Shown here piece after piece: positions 52,110 to 64,000 of a DNA stretch of 64,000 nt. A model generated the notes under the pieces. It was not told the origin of the DNA. It did no database searches and saw nothing but the letters and a program-made list of their open reading frames with translations. Origin of the DNA: Platerodrilus igneus. Lineage: Eukaryota > Arthropoda > Insecta > Coleoptera > Lycidae. Where the stretch lies: assembly GCA_036346225.1 (NCBI GenBank), contig JARFIW010000900.1, positions 2,356,001-2,420,000 on the forward strand, read 5' to 3'. How positions within the stretch are numbered: position 1 is the first letter of the stretch; every line of letters begins with the position of its first letter. Made by a program: the position numbers and the translations under genes.

Positions 52110-53315
52110 TAGAACAATTACATACCGGGCATCGTAAGGTGTTTGAATTTCACAAGGATGTTTAACGCAGCAGTTGCCATCTAAAACATTTGTGATGTTC
52201 ATCAAAGTGCATTGGACGTTAAATGTCAAAGGTGGTTTTCATGTTCAGATCCGGTAATTTTGATCTTTTCGAATCGTTGTGGTAAAGAATATCAACCACT
52301 TTAGACAATGACGTGTTAAGGACGGAAGCGGAAGCATATATGTGTCAGACAATCGAAAAACTGTCAACTACTCTGAACCAATCTTGGTCGACTGTCGGAG
52401 AACATGTGCAGCAGATTGTGTTGTGTCCCGCATGATCTGTCCGAAAGAAACAAAGCTAGACAATTCTGCACTGCTTCAGCGGCACAATACAAAAGTGATT
52501 TTTGATCGCGTGATCACCGGAAACCTAAAATAGGTCCTGTATTGTTGAGACGAGTACCGGGCCTCAACGTGTTAATAAAATTTAAGAGCAGGAATTACGT
52601 CTTTTATTGAACAGTTACTTGCAGTTTGTTCTAATACACAGTCTCGCTGCTTTAAATTTGTGTACATGCAAGTAAACCCTGGTTTTTCAGTATAAGAAAT
52701 ATAAATTACATAACATTAAATTTTTTTGAAATATGTCAATTCGAAAACTCCTAGATTCTTTTTCTAAATTGAATAACAGTTAATGACACAACAAATACAA
52801 CCAATCAACACACTGTCGGGTGAACCTGTCGCAGTAACATGTATGATAACCCAAAACGCAACGAATGAGTCACCACAAAGTACAGCCAACTAAGTTTACA
52901 TCCCATAAAGGAGTTTTTTTTTGTGTTTGACGGAGTATTCACTTTTACTGTAAACAGTTGGATAGAGTAAATCAATTTTTAATTAAAAAGTGTGCAGCGA
53001 TTATTAACAGAAAATGCGTTATTTTTCAACACGATAATGCAAGACCGCAATGCGCAAGGCGAACCCTGGAAAAATTAGGGTGGGAGGTACTGCCTCACCC
53101 ATCATACTTGCTCGAAATTGCACCTTCAGATTTCTATTTATTCCGATCGCAATAACACTTTCTAAATTTGAAAATTTGGGTGATATCCAAAATGCCTCTC
53201 CAGATATTTTGCTCAAAACCAATTCATTTTTATCGATTCGGCATTGAAAATTTGTATACTAGATGGCAAAAGGATATCGATAACGATGGTGGTTATATCA
53301 TTGATTTAAAATAAA
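52110..53315 (+). pseudogene. Mariner-family transposase relic
   Basis: The C-terminal part is clearest. At 52958-53155 the frame reads FLIKKCAAIINRKCVIFQHD and NARPQCARRTLEKLGWEVLPHPSYLLEIAPSDFYLF, the mariner DDE segment with the third acidic residue. FYRFGIENLYTRWQKDID follows in other frames to ~53300. The N-terminal paired-type DNA-binding region is faintly readable at 52200-52420 (LDNDVLRTEAEA, TLNQSWSTVGEHVQQI), then LLQRHNTKVIFDRVITG near 52470-52525. The middle of the catalytic domain (about 52540-52950) is unreadable or missing. The relic begins right at the Polinton's right edge. Confidence 0.75.
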
Positions 53316-53859
53316 ACTTGTGAAAAATGTATTTGTTTGAATATAGTTTTAAAAAAATAACTTTACTTTCCGGTCAATAGTAATACGTGGGTATTATTCG
53401 CACAGTGTTGCCGCCTCACTAACACCGTATACGCAATTTATTAATTCTTAACAATTTTCAATAGAATTAACTATCAGAAGAAAAGTAGTACACGAAAATA
53501 GGAAATTGTTCTTGGCCGGGGGTGTAAACGTAGGGTTCGTTGTGACTACAAGACAACAATAATAGCCATAATTTTAGTACAGGTTCTTCAAATTCAATCT
53601 TGTAAATATAAGCCATAGGAAACCTAATCCCTAACCCCACTTTCAGAACTTTTAGATTAGTAGCTAACGTACTAAATCAATGGCGATATCTGCCAATAGT
53701 TAGGTGTGTGCAGCCATCCCTTAGAAATTTATAAATGTTTATGTAAAAGTTAAATATTTCTAGGGTAACAGCCTTCACGAGTATCTGTCTGATTTATCAA
53801 GACATTAAATTAATAATATGAATGTAACCTTGCACTATTCCCGGACCATTATGATCGGA
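53316..53859. other. No recognised gene
   Basis: AT-rich DNA after the mariner relic. Nothing supported. Confidence 0.35.
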
Positions 53860-54310
53860 ATGGGACGTTTCATTGCAGCCACTTCATTGCCGCAATTAGT
53901 AATAAAATAGGCTAATAATACCAATGTTTTATTAAAATAAATCAAAATCCTAAAACTAAAGATCTAATTACAATGGTATGTGTTTTATATTATTACAAAT
54001 TATTGTTCCATTTGGTAATTGTAAGCTATGTCCCTAAAATAATCGATTGGGTATCGATGTTCTAATCACTTACAATAGCTAGGGTTCTTCTATCGGCATC
54101 TTTGTACCTTCGTAATTTCAGAGGAAGATTATGACCTAAAATTTTATAATTTTATGCGAGAAATGTAATTTATACAAATCAAGTATTTATTAGTGAGGTA
54201 AGCTGGCAATGAGACGGATCTGCATTAGGTAGTACCTGCAATGAAATGGTCCTGCAATGACATGGCGGCAATGAACTGGCGACAATGAAGTGGTGGCAAT
54301 GAAGTATCCT
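53860..54310. mobile_element. MITE-like segment with inverted CATTGCC-motif ends
   Basis: The left end has GGGACGTTTCATTGCAGCC followed by ACTTCATTGCCGC. The right end has the reverse complement motif repeated several times (GGCGGCAATGAACTGGCG, ACAATGAAGTGGTGGCAATG). There is no coding capacity in the ~450 bp between. A target duplication was not identified, so exact ends and superfamily are open. Confidence 0.45.
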
Positions 54311-56493
54311 AGATCGCATTATGATAGAATTTTAAATAGCATTAAATGAAGTTGTAGTAATTGAGACAGCGAGTATTAATAAGCAAGCAATTGAAAATAA
54401 AAATTTGGCGTGCTGTGCTATCAATAAACTCCCACTTCCAATACGCAGTACACAGGTTGTTACAATACAACAAGCGCCACTACTCCTATTATGAGCGCGC
54501 ACAAGTCAAATAATTAGTTTTGTTAGAAGGGCATTATCATGGTTCGCACTCTAATCAGCTCCTAGATATTCCAGAACAGACTCACTGACTCTTATGACAT
54601 TTTTGACGGCATCTTCTATAGTAATCTCTGCAACTCAGCAGCTCCATGTTATTTTTGAATGATTTTTTAACCTGTGGTACTTTTCGGCATACCTCATTTG
54701 CCTTTACAAACCTTTAACAATACCTTTTAAGCCAGTCTTTACGTCTCGTCAGTTCTGGGTTGTTCTTGGATCACCGGCACGCGACAGAAACTTTTAAAGG
54801 ACATTCTACAACACCTTCTACGCTCCTTCTATGGCATTCTTCAATTTTCATCAGACCCAAGTGTCGGTGCGATCTTACCTATTTGTATAAATGTTTAATT
54901 GCCTATTTTTACTTAGGGCCGATATCTCGGCTCAAAAGTCTCCTAAAGCATCTTACTAATACAGTTATATTTAAAAGGTGCAAGTGAGCACCCTGTATAT
55001 AAACCATAGTCATAGTTAATTAACGAGATGAAAAATACGTTAGAAGATTTGATTACATAAACGATTTGGCAAGTCATAAGACAACGTGAACGGAAGTTGA
55101 AACACAATACGTATGAATAATGCATCATCATTACGCTAAAAATTTCAATTGAACAAGCAGGTTTAAAAATGCGTAATAGAAAACGCATATAATTTAATAC
55201 ATAAATTATATTAAGAATACGTGACCAGAAAGGTAAAATTCAACAGGGAGATTACAAATAAACACGGCATTGTGATAAAAACAAAATTCATCAAATTTAT
55301 TGTTCAAACATTAATTTAGGTGAGCTTGAAATGAGAAAATCCAATAGAACCAATGCATTAACTTCAAGTACTACGTGCGGAAAGTAGCGCATCAGTTTTG
55401 TGTAGACGGCAAAAATCCATAGAATAAACGAAAATCTGTTATGTAAGAATCACGTACAATAGCGTAATCGTTGAACTCTGCGCTTGTCAATAGATAGGCA
55501 ATCTTTTTAAATACGACCGGATTTGCAAACAAATCAGTTCAACATGAATTAAGGCTTAGTCCACATCACTTAAAAGAAAATATTTACGTGACAGAATTAA
55601 AAGTGATTTATTGTGACGTAATAAATAGTACAATGATATTTGTGAAAAATTAAAAGAGGTTCGTCGTTTTAACCCTTTAAAAACGTAAGTGACTAAAGAT
55701 TGTTTAATTTAAATTCTAATATTAACATTAATAAAAAGGATCCAATGAGGAAATTCAACAAGCATTTAATTCAATTATTAATTACTGAATATGACTAGGA
55801 AGTTTAACAAAGGGCCCTAAAATAATTTAAAGCTATGCTAAGAAAAATGCAACCGATATCTAAAGCAGATCTGGATTCAACGTTGGCACTATTAAATCGC
55901 TAAGCTGAATACGGGAGCAGTTGGTACAGGGACTGATTCGAGCTTGAAACAACAGGTTAGCCAACTGAATGTTTTGTTATTTTTATTTGTGAATATTTCG
56001 TTGTATATTTCTAATTTGAATAATATAAAAATTACTTTCATGACAATTTTATGTGAGGGTCAACAAAGATCGTATTTTTAATACACGTTATAAATTACGT
56101 AAATTTTAAAAAAGTTTTAATGAACGTTCATGGGGCTTCAGATAATAATAATAGGGGTAATTTTTGCTAAATTTATGACTAATTTTGGGAATGATGATTA
56201 TTGAAGGAGTTTTTATTCAATTATTAAAAAAAAGTTCTATTTAGAGAATTCTTAAACATTTCATACATTGTAAATATTTTTGAGAATATTATAGTAATTG
56301 TGCTTAATGGTGTTTTGGTTTAAAGAAACAGGAAGTAGAGGTAGAAGGTAAATTTAAAGGCTTTGTTGTCGTATTGTCGTAAGCTCCGTGCGTGGTTAAA
56401 ACTGAGGTAGCCGAGGTATTCAAAATTAAAATTAAAAATTGATAAAAACAAAATTTTATTTTTATTTCACAAAAAGGGAGCACCGGGTTATTG

Positions 56494-56495
<2 letters not shown>
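54311..56495. other. No recognised gene
   Basis: About 2.2 kb of AT-rich sequence. Open frames at 54760-54987 and 55188-54943 have no domains. No structured repeats are visible. Confidence 0.35.
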
Positions 56496-56536
<41 letters not shown>

Positions 56537-56547
56537 GTATATGTAAT

Positions 56548-56591
<44 letters not shown>
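56496..56591. repeat. (TA)n microsatellite, interrupted
   Basis: About 95 bp of AT dinucleotides with short interruptions (TATGTATATGTAATATAAAT). Spurious tyrosine/isoleucine open frames across it are not genes. Confidence 0.95.
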
Positions 56592-56594
<3 letters not shown>

Positions 56595-57099
56595 TGTATG
56601 TTACTTATACCTCAATTATTGTTATTTCTTTATTTCCTTTTTGTATTTCTATACTTTACTGTCGAGTTGTAGGTTCATCGGTTGCATTTTAATTGACTCC
56701 CGCCGAATCTTCGACTGTGTAAGTGCGGCCTTCTCTTTCTTTCAGTTTCCGCTTTTGTTGCAGTAATTCGAGCGAATCGTTTCTGACTGACTCTCGTATT
56801 TTTGTTTCTGGCCCGCTCGTTTGACTGCGTAACAAAGGAAAGCTCAAAACTTTGTTGGAAAAACAATATACTGCAAGTTGAAGAATTAAATTTCTAAGGG
56901 CATATAGAGGCAATATAGACTCTAACACAAAACCAGAATCGTTTTTATGGACGAAACTTGGCATTTTTCTAGGGGATCTTAAACAAGATCATGGCAAGAC
57001 GATAATATTAGAATTGTGAGGAAGCCAAGTGGGTATGACAGAAAACGCTTTGTAGTAGTTTATACGGGATCAAAGAAATGTTTGTTTTATAGAAGGTGC

Positions 57100-57480
57100 T
57101 TCTTTGTTCTTTGTTTACTAAACGAAAAGCAAATATCACGGTGAAATGAATGTGTATACGTTTTTACAGTGGATTGCAGAGAAGTTAATATACCATTTAG
57201 AAGAACCATCATTAATCGTGCTAGACAATGCACCTCATCATTTAATATTATTCGACAAAGTGCCAACAGCAACTTGGACTAAGGCTGATATAATTTAGTG
57301 GCTTAATACACACGTCGTTCAGTATACTAAACTGATGTTTGAAAGTAAATTATTAAGTTGGGAAAATTCTATAAGCCACGAAAGCATTACAAAGTAGACA
57401 AGCTTATAAGAAGCCATGGCTATGAAGTTTTGCGGCTACCACCATATCATCGTCAAAAGGTAATTATAATAAGCGTATCG
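57100..57480 (+). pseudogene. Tc1/IS630-like DDE transposase fragment
   Basis: Frames in this interval read YHGEMNVYTFLQWIAEKLIY then SLIVLDNAPHHLILFDKVPT and WTKADII-WLNTHVVQYTK, with GYEVLRLPPYH near 57430. LDNAPHH is the second catalytic aspartate block and LPPYH the region before the third acidic residue. The N-terminal half and the DNA-binding domain are not seen, and frame breaks occur near 57120 and 57290. The family assignment (Tc1/mariner superfamily, IS630-like) rests on these blocks. Confidence 0.6.
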
Positions 57481-57497
57481 GCAGAGATGGTTATAGC

Positions 57498-57680
57498 ATG
57501 ACAAAGTGTTCCATATGTGGAACGAAACTTCACAGCAATTTTCCAAAGATTTATGGCAAAAATGTATTCAACATACTGAAACAGTACCTATGTGAAAAAG
57601 CACAAGATGTGACTGTTAATGAATTATTAATTCAAGTTGATCGTAACAGTAATACGTCAATAGCAAGTGATAGCAATTAA
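57498..57680 (+). CDS. Hypothetical 60-codon ORF with CxxC motif
   Basis: Reads MTKCSICGTKLHSNFPKIYG then VFNILKQYLCEKAQDVTV. The CxxC and later C/H positions hint at the start of a zinc-binding domain such as those at the N-terminus of insect DNA-binding proteins. It is not assigned. It follows the DDE fragment by ~20 bp and could be unrelated or an exon fragment. Confidence 0.2.
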   Translation: MTKCSICGTKLHSNFPKIYGKNVFNILKQYLCEKAQDVTVNELLIQVDRNSNTSIASDSN

Positions 57681-60600
57681 AAAACTCCTTGATCATTTTA
57701 ATATCGACACACTACCACTGTACATTTTTTGATACTCTAATATATATTCAAAATTGTTGTTTGGTAATCTAAAGAAATTCTTCGATAAAATAAATATTGA
57801 TACATTATCTATTTGTTAACGCAATTGTTTTAAAAGCCCTATTACACTTTAGGCGTCATTACAAGTCAATCATAATTGTGTAAAAACTGTTTAGCAAGAT
57901 ACATTACTGCTCGTAATTTCTTATTTCCTTTTTAAATAGCTGATACCTACAAAACAAAATTTCCATTCTAGTATATGTTGAATCTGTGCAGTTGTCAAGT
58001 TAAATTTAACATAGTTAAAACACCAATACAATCTTTGTATATTTAAGGATTTATAATTCCCTTGCAAATATTGATTAACATACGTACGTATTTGTTTTAG
58101 AACAATGCTTGAATTATTGGAATGTTAAATATTACGATTATTCTAGTTCTATGGTGACTAATTAAATAACAACATGTTAGTTATGAACACAAATTCTATA
58201 ATAATAGAAATGTTTGGAAATAAAATAGAATTGGCAATATCGCTTTTTCCTATAAAACTTCACAATAAATGTAGGTGGATGATCATTTGACTTCAAAAAA
58301 CTCATATTGATTAAGACAAATACAAATGATCACGTCATGGTCTCCTTACGTGGTCCTGCCAATAGATTTAAATTACGGGGTAAAATAGAGTTTCGACCAG
58401 ACCTGTAGAAAACCTATCTCTAATATAGCTTTGTACGGAAACGTCTAAAAATTAAAGAGTTGATATTTTATCGGGATGAAAATGCCGAGCAAAACAGAGT
58501 TCTGTGACATATGTTACACTCAAATGATTCTATAATTGATTCGTAGTTCTTTATTTAGTGGTCCACGCAGTTGTTAAGGAAATTCCAGCATAGTTTAATC
58601 AATACTATTTTTTCGAACCCCCAAAAGTTTGCAATTTTGCCAAAGTTAGTATAACTAAGAGTAAAATATTAACCTCACCTTATTTGCAACCATTTTTTGG
58701 ATTATTACGTATACCATATGAAGAATAAGTTGATTTTTTGATATACAACATTCGTTACAATTCCTATGTTGTTTTTGTAGCGTGTTCTAAAAATCTTTTA
58801 AAGTGCAAAAAGCTTAGAGCAGTTCCTAGTGTATACATTATTATTTTAAGGCACTAACTGAGTGAAAGCTAAATTATGCCCATTATAAATACTAATCAAA
58901 TGCGTTTATAGTTTGTTCTTCGTCAAATTTTAGTACAAAAATACCATAAAAGACGTTAACGGGTCTAGAATCGAAAGAAAACCGTTAAGCCAACAATGAA
59001 TTGATTGACAGTTACAAGAGCGTATTTGAAGAACTCGCACAAAGCATACAAAAACGAATAGTCTAGTAATATTCCGAAAACTTCTGGTAATTCCTGAACG
59101 CTATTTCATGACCTATATAAAACCGCACGGCTCGGCAGAACTTTCAGTTTCAGTCGCAGTGTAAATTTGCCAATACTATAATATAAATTACTGGATGAAT
59201 CGATAAAATAAGTACGTTTAATGTGTATATAAATTAAGGCCTGCATAAGGAAATTACATAGTCAAATTTGGTAATAAATGTAGTTAATCGGGATGTTAAA
59301 AGAGAATTTAGTATCCGTGAACATTGTAGTAATTATCATCAGCAATATCTCTAGCGGCATTTTAGTACATGAAGGCTTCTCTGTATTTATGTTAAACCAA
59401 ATAAATAACAGTATAAAAGGTCTCTACAATACTATATAAGCACAAGCCTTTAGGCTAAAACGCACATCACTTGCTTTAAAAAGAAGAACACGTCAATATA
59501 AATATAACAGTATATTAAAATGTTTGTAACGTCGATTGGGAACATTTTTAAGTTGTTAGATAGTACTTTCATATTATTCTGCACCCTCCATCAACCCTAA
59601 ATGTCCGCAGGGTTTATATTCCCCCTTGCATTAATTGAAGTTGTTTGAAATAGAAATTGCAATTTCTCTTTGACCCTTACAACGTTGCGAAACCCCTCTT
59701 CTCATGAATAACAATTTAAATCTATCATCAAGATGAGCACTCCACATTTATTAATCCATATCAATGTAACACGTATTTGCACTTCATGTATATATTAGCG
59801 TAATCCTAGTGCTGTAACACTGTTGTAATGAACATTTTAGCACAATTGATACTAAAAAAAGAAAAAGTAAATATAGGTTCTATTTACTACAAACTATAAA
59901 TATTTTTTTTAAACTCGTGTGTGCTAATTATACCATGAATTGCAACCAATGGCAAGATTTATCGATAGAACCTGAAAGGACATTAAAAAAGCGACAACAT
60001 CTTAAAGACTCTGAGGTTTTCATATAATTACCTAACCTCATAAAAGACACCATTAACTCATTTTTCTCAAATTATAAATGTTGTATAATTTTTTCAATAG
60101 GTTTGTGTGCTCTGCTAAAGGGGGTGCCTATAATGGATTCTGCCAAGACGCGGATGATGGAAGTTGATCACATCCTCAAGTAGTCAGTCGATATTGGGAT
60201 AATATGGAGTGCGAATGATCTGCTGCTCGTTTGTATGGTTGTTTTGCTATCGGAACATGTAGTACAAGTGAGTTTGTAGTGTATTGAGAATCCTGAATAC
60301 GTGTCCCAATAGGTTATTGGCCCGAATGTTCATTGTCTGTATGTTTTTATCGACCAACGGCATTTTAAAACAGTTAATCAATTAAAAAACACTAACCTGT
60401 AATGGTTGCCAATTACGCTGGTATGAAAAATGTAGTGGACTGTAATCTGCATCTGCACGACAGCCGTAAACTGCATAAACGAAAGTTCACTATTCTTAAG
60501 GAGTTTTCACCATAGAAAACTCATGGTCAAGCACACCGAACTGATTGTTACGGTCACTCCCGTTGTCAAGTTAATAATGTTTTGTTCGTTGCGCGTCTTG

Positions 60601-60935
60601 AACTTGAACTGTGTACACGAACACAAAAAGGCATTCGCGCGCACTCCTTCCAATATCCAAAGCTGTATGTATATGTAATAGAATAGGCGATAACAGGAAA
60701 GGAACTTTGATAATGTAACTATCAACCCAGAATAATTTGAAGTGATCATATGTCACCAAAAATGCTATAAAATGCATAACATATCGCCCACCAAAATAAG
60801 ATTGAAAACTTATTTTAACCAATGTAATTCAATATATACAAATGCGTAATAACACAAAAAATCAAATAATAATGAATGCGTAATTCCACCAAAAAAAAAT
60901 TATTGAGAAAAGAAAAAAAATTAATTTTTCCTTTG
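57681..60935. other. Long stretch without a recognised gene
   Basis: AT-rich DNA with only short frames. Part of it (about 60000-60935) may be the 3' untranslated region and LTR of the BEL/Pao element on the minus strand, but no LTR pair could be matched inside the window. Confidence 0.35.
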
Positions 60936-63891
60936 TTATGTGTCCTCTAATGGGAGAGCACACAATTTGACCAAAGGTCGTTTAGTAATGCCGTGTGCAG
61001 TTTGAACCTGCGACACTCTGACGACATTATCTGTGCCAGGCTATAAGTGGGTAATGCGTCCCAGTCGCCAATGCAATGGAGGGGTATTGTCCTCCTTAAT
61101 TAGGACCAATGTCCCAATCTTAACAACGGGAAGAGATAAAAACCATTTAGTTTTCTGTTGGAGCGTATCTAAGTACTCGCTATGCCAACGGCACCAAAAA
61201 GATTGTTGGATTCTCTGAAGGAGCTGCCAACAATCTAAAATTGATGGTTTCAGTTCCAAGACATTTGGGTCAGGAAACACTGAAACTGGTTCGACTCCTA
61301 AGAAATGACATGATGCCAAATAAGAAAAATCTTGTACTCAATGAACGCAAAAAACGAGAATTGAGTATGGCCTCAATCTGAATTAGTACTGTATTGAATT
61401 CCTCATACGAGAGAATTTGAGCGCCGATAACCTTGTTGAGATGACTCTTAACTGACTTGATACCAGCCTCCCACAACCCTCCAAAGTGAGGGGACGACAG
61501 GGGATTGAAAATAAATTCAATACCCGATGCGGTAGCAACATGTTGCATAAGTTCTGGCAGTTCACGGGCAGCACCAGTAAAATTTGTGCCGCAATCACAG
61601 TAAATTTTGGCACATTTACCACGACGAGCAATGAAACGCCTCAATGCCGCTATAAAAGCAGATGAGGACAAATTCGAAACTAGCTCTAAGTGCAGAGCCT
61701 TAGTTCCACAACAAACGAACAAACATAAGCCTTTAATGACTTTGAACCACGAGTAAATATTTTTGATGACAGTCCAAAATAAGGAGATTTGTCAAACGAT
61801 GAGAGTAAGGGGTAATAGGAGTGGAAATTTTTCCCCATAAGGTAAATTTGAATTTCGAAGGCGACCGCCCACCCTGAGTAAACCATGTCTGTCCAGAAAT
61901 GGGCTAAGGGGTCTAAGCTGTTTGCTAATGGTTCTCCTTTTTTCAATATTCTCTATGTTCTTATAAAAGAATTCTGATTGAACTCTTTAACCAATAAATT
62001 AAGCGCAACTTCTTGTTGCTGACTTGAAATAATTTGCGATGCGTTTGAAACGAGATCCACGGAGGTTCTCAAAATGCAAATGAAATAATGGACATAACAT
62101 ATAATGCGACAAAATTTATTTATATCAGAAAATTTGTTTAAAAAGAGATCAAGAAAATGATCCGAAATGATAATATTCAATGAGATAATTCTCTTTTCCA
62201 AATCCATAGATGTTGAATGCATTTCAGAAAAATTACTCACAGACCAATCAGATTGTGGCAAAGAAAGCCAAATAGGACCGGACCACCATAAACGATGCTC
62301 TACTAAGTCCATGGCTAGTAAACCTCGAGAGGCGCAATCCGCTGGATTATCTTGAGACTTGATGTGGTTCCAAGACCCAGGAGGAATTCGATCTTGAATG
62401 TGTGAAATTCTATTACTAATAAAAGTTTTCCAATGGTAAGAAGGCGATCGAATCCATGATAAAGCCACTGTAGAATCTGACCACGCATAAATTGATAACT
62501 TCAGTCCAAGCTTGTAAATATTGAACAAGAATTCGATCAAATCGGATAAAAGTACCGCGGCAGATAATTCTAGCCGAGGCACAGAAATGCGTTGAGTAGG
62601 TGCAACCCTTGATTTTGCACATACCAATGAAACCTTGATATTACCATTTGCGTCTACTACTCTGAAGTAAACTACTGCGGCGTATCCTTGTTGTGAGGTT
62701 TAGCGCACTTTCTACAAACAGATTTTGAAGAACATTTCGTGACTCGATGAAGCGCCGATAAACAATTAATGCAGAAAATTTTCTGCTTAACAAACTCGTA
62801 GCGCTCGTGAGGCGTCTTGTCCAAAAAATTCTGAACTGATATAAAGCATGTTTGCATTTACAATGAATGCAACTTTTGTTGTCTGATATTGTCACCAATG
62901 AAGTTTGATATTGAGATTTTGTATAAATTCCAGTAGGTTTATTAAAATGTGTAGATTTACTATTTGTTTTAGACTGTTTGCTCGTACATAGACTACTAAC
63001 TTCCAAGGCTTTAGAGGCCTTTCAACAAATGTTTTTAACTGCTTATATGTGGGAATCAAATTTAAACCATTGTTTTCCAATTCGAATAATTTTAAAAATT
63101 CGTTATCCAAATTTTTAGATAATGTACGAAACTGAAACATGTCCAGAACATCTACCTTAGCTTGTTCTAAGCATGTCAAATTTTCATCAAAGCAATTTAT
63201 GAGAGCTCTAAGCTCTTGGTGAGAATTATGGTTGGCCTTTGGAGCATTTTCCAAAGTCGCAAAATGTGAGTTTGCCAAAGGTCGGTTGCTTTCATACCTT
63301 TCAACCACGGTATCGTATGCCAACTTAAAATTATCCCCTGTAATAGGTATATGTTTAATTAAACCTTTAGAATCTGAATCTAATGCGTCCAGCAAGAAAT
63401 AAAAATTCTCTACGCTTAATAAATTCTTGTTATCAACAACAAGATTTTTAAAAGCTCATTAAAATGCATAAACTCTGAAATCTTGCCAGAGAATTTTAGG
63501 ACAGATATCCGAGGAAGACCTATGTTAGACACGCTTGTCAATTGAGAAAATTCTTGTGTGTTGGCAAGAATATTTTCTTTCTTGATTTTGGATAAATCAA
63601 GCTCCATTTGTGCCGCACTATTTTATTTTTTATTGAAATGACTAATCCATTCATGCTGGTTTTTAAACCTTTAATTTCCTCCAGATTTTCTGCGTCTAGA
63701 GTGCACATTTTGTACACACTATCCATCTCATGTTTGAGATCGATAGCTGTTTGCGTTAAAATTTTAGCCAAAACTAAATTTTGCTCTGTTGAGTCCAAAT
63801 TAGACGTTTCATCAAAAAGCTAACGAAACTGTTCAATAGCCAATTTCAAATCCAGGATAAACCGTTCGATAGAACTTTTCTTGGTAGCCAT
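60936..63891 (-). pseudogene. BEL/Pao retrotransposon gag-pol with internal deletions
   Basis: Reading the minus strand from ATG 63891 (MATKKSSIERFILDLKLAI): Gag N-terminus, then the DUF1759-type core LPRISVLKFSGKISEFMHF (~63510), LIKHIPITGDNFKLAYDTVV (~63340) and LANSHFATLENAP. The zinc-knuckle region FCINCLSALHRVTKC and CRKCAKPH (~62780-62690) follows. At ~62675 Gag joins directly to the RNase H part of Pol (CAKSRVAPTQRISVPRLELS, IYAWSDSTVALSWI, NPADCASRGL), so protease and RT are deleted. Integrase follows at 61722-61270 (KALHLELVSNLSSSAF, CDCGTNFTGAARELPEL, SPHFGGLWEAGIKSVK), with its zinc region partly deleted near 61800. The tail domain is LPVVKIGTLVLIKEDNTPPL, and the last frame stops at 60936-60938. 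It cannot copy itself. Confidence 0.85.
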
Positions 63892-64000
63892 TGTAGCTAC
63901 TGAAATGCCCAATAAGCTCTAAGGAATTGTATTGAAATAAATGCCAAAAAATCAAAGACAAAAATTTACCTGTAAAATTTAAAAATTACATAAATAATTT
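63892..64000. other. Presumed leader of the BEL/Pao element
   Basis: Short 5' sequence upstream of the Gag ATG on the minus strand. The primer site and LTR would lie here or beyond the window edge. No clear motif is seen. Confidence 0.3.

Noticed and set aside
56491..56766. Tyrosine/isoleucine-rich open frame near 56.5 kb
   Set aside because: Translation of the (TA)n microsatellite, not a gene.

Overview
The window looks like nuclear DNA of an arthropod, most probably an insect. It is AT-rich and full of insect-type transposable elements (Ty3/Gypsy, BEL/Pao, Penelope, jockey-like LINE, hAT, piggyBac, mariner, PIF/Harbinger, Polinton). Those elements carry short introns with GT/AG ends, and there is no bacterial gene organisation. 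I recognise no host single-copy gene, rRNA or CRISPR array. The species cannot be named from the sequence alone.

Layout. 1-5.2 kb: decayed protein-primed DNA polymerase B (polB) genes, a minus-strand 5' half and a separate plus-strand 3' end, with a ~60 bp tandem array and a Gypsy gag-pol fragment fused to the second polB piece. 6.8-8.3 kb: MADF/BESS regulator relics. 8.6-11.5 kb: a degraded LINE split by a tRNA-derived SINE with a near-identical target duplication. 11.6-12.2 kb: a Harbinger transposase relic. 12.2-17.2 kb: a rearranged Gypsy region in the order RNase H, Gag, protease, RT, with a 710 bp direct duplication. 20.5-25.5 kb: a piggyBac transposase gene split by a 3.74 kb hAT element with a perfect 8 bp target duplication. 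26.9-28.7 kb: a two-gene PIF/Harbinger element. 28.7-35.7 kb: blocks separated by (TA)n tracts: a long hairpin, a Penelope-like element with inverted flanks, two tandem ~2.2-2.4 kb units with tRNA-Lys-primer-site-like motifs, and one unrecognised block.

36.4-52.1 kb is the centrepiece: a complete-length Polinton/Maverick (virus-like, adintovirus-related) element of 15,688 bp, bounded by ~560-590 bp terminal inverted repeats that begin AGTAGT and by an exact 6 bp target duplication AACGGT. polB is on the minus strand, with three exons and an N-terminal pair of C2H2 zinc fingers. The plus strand carries, in order: an unknown gene, a phospholipase A2 domain ORF, a hydrophobic core-peptide-like ORF, an adenain-like cysteine protease, penton/minor capsid, a small conserved-looking ORF, major capsid, a packaging ATPase with an apparent HTH-psq domain upstream, an unknown gene, a fibre-like gene, a retroviral-type integrase with a chromodomain-like tail, and a terminal unknown gene. 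The capsid genes and PLA2 are open. polB, protease, integrase and several others carry single frameshifts or in-frame stops, so the copy is recent but no longer fully coding.

52.1-64 kb: a mariner relic directly beside the Polinton, a MITE-like segment, a DDE-transposase fragment, and a BEL/Pao element on the minus strand with internal deletions. Functional calls rest on motifs read by eye. Coordinates of decayed elements are approximate unless target duplications or start/stop codons are given.
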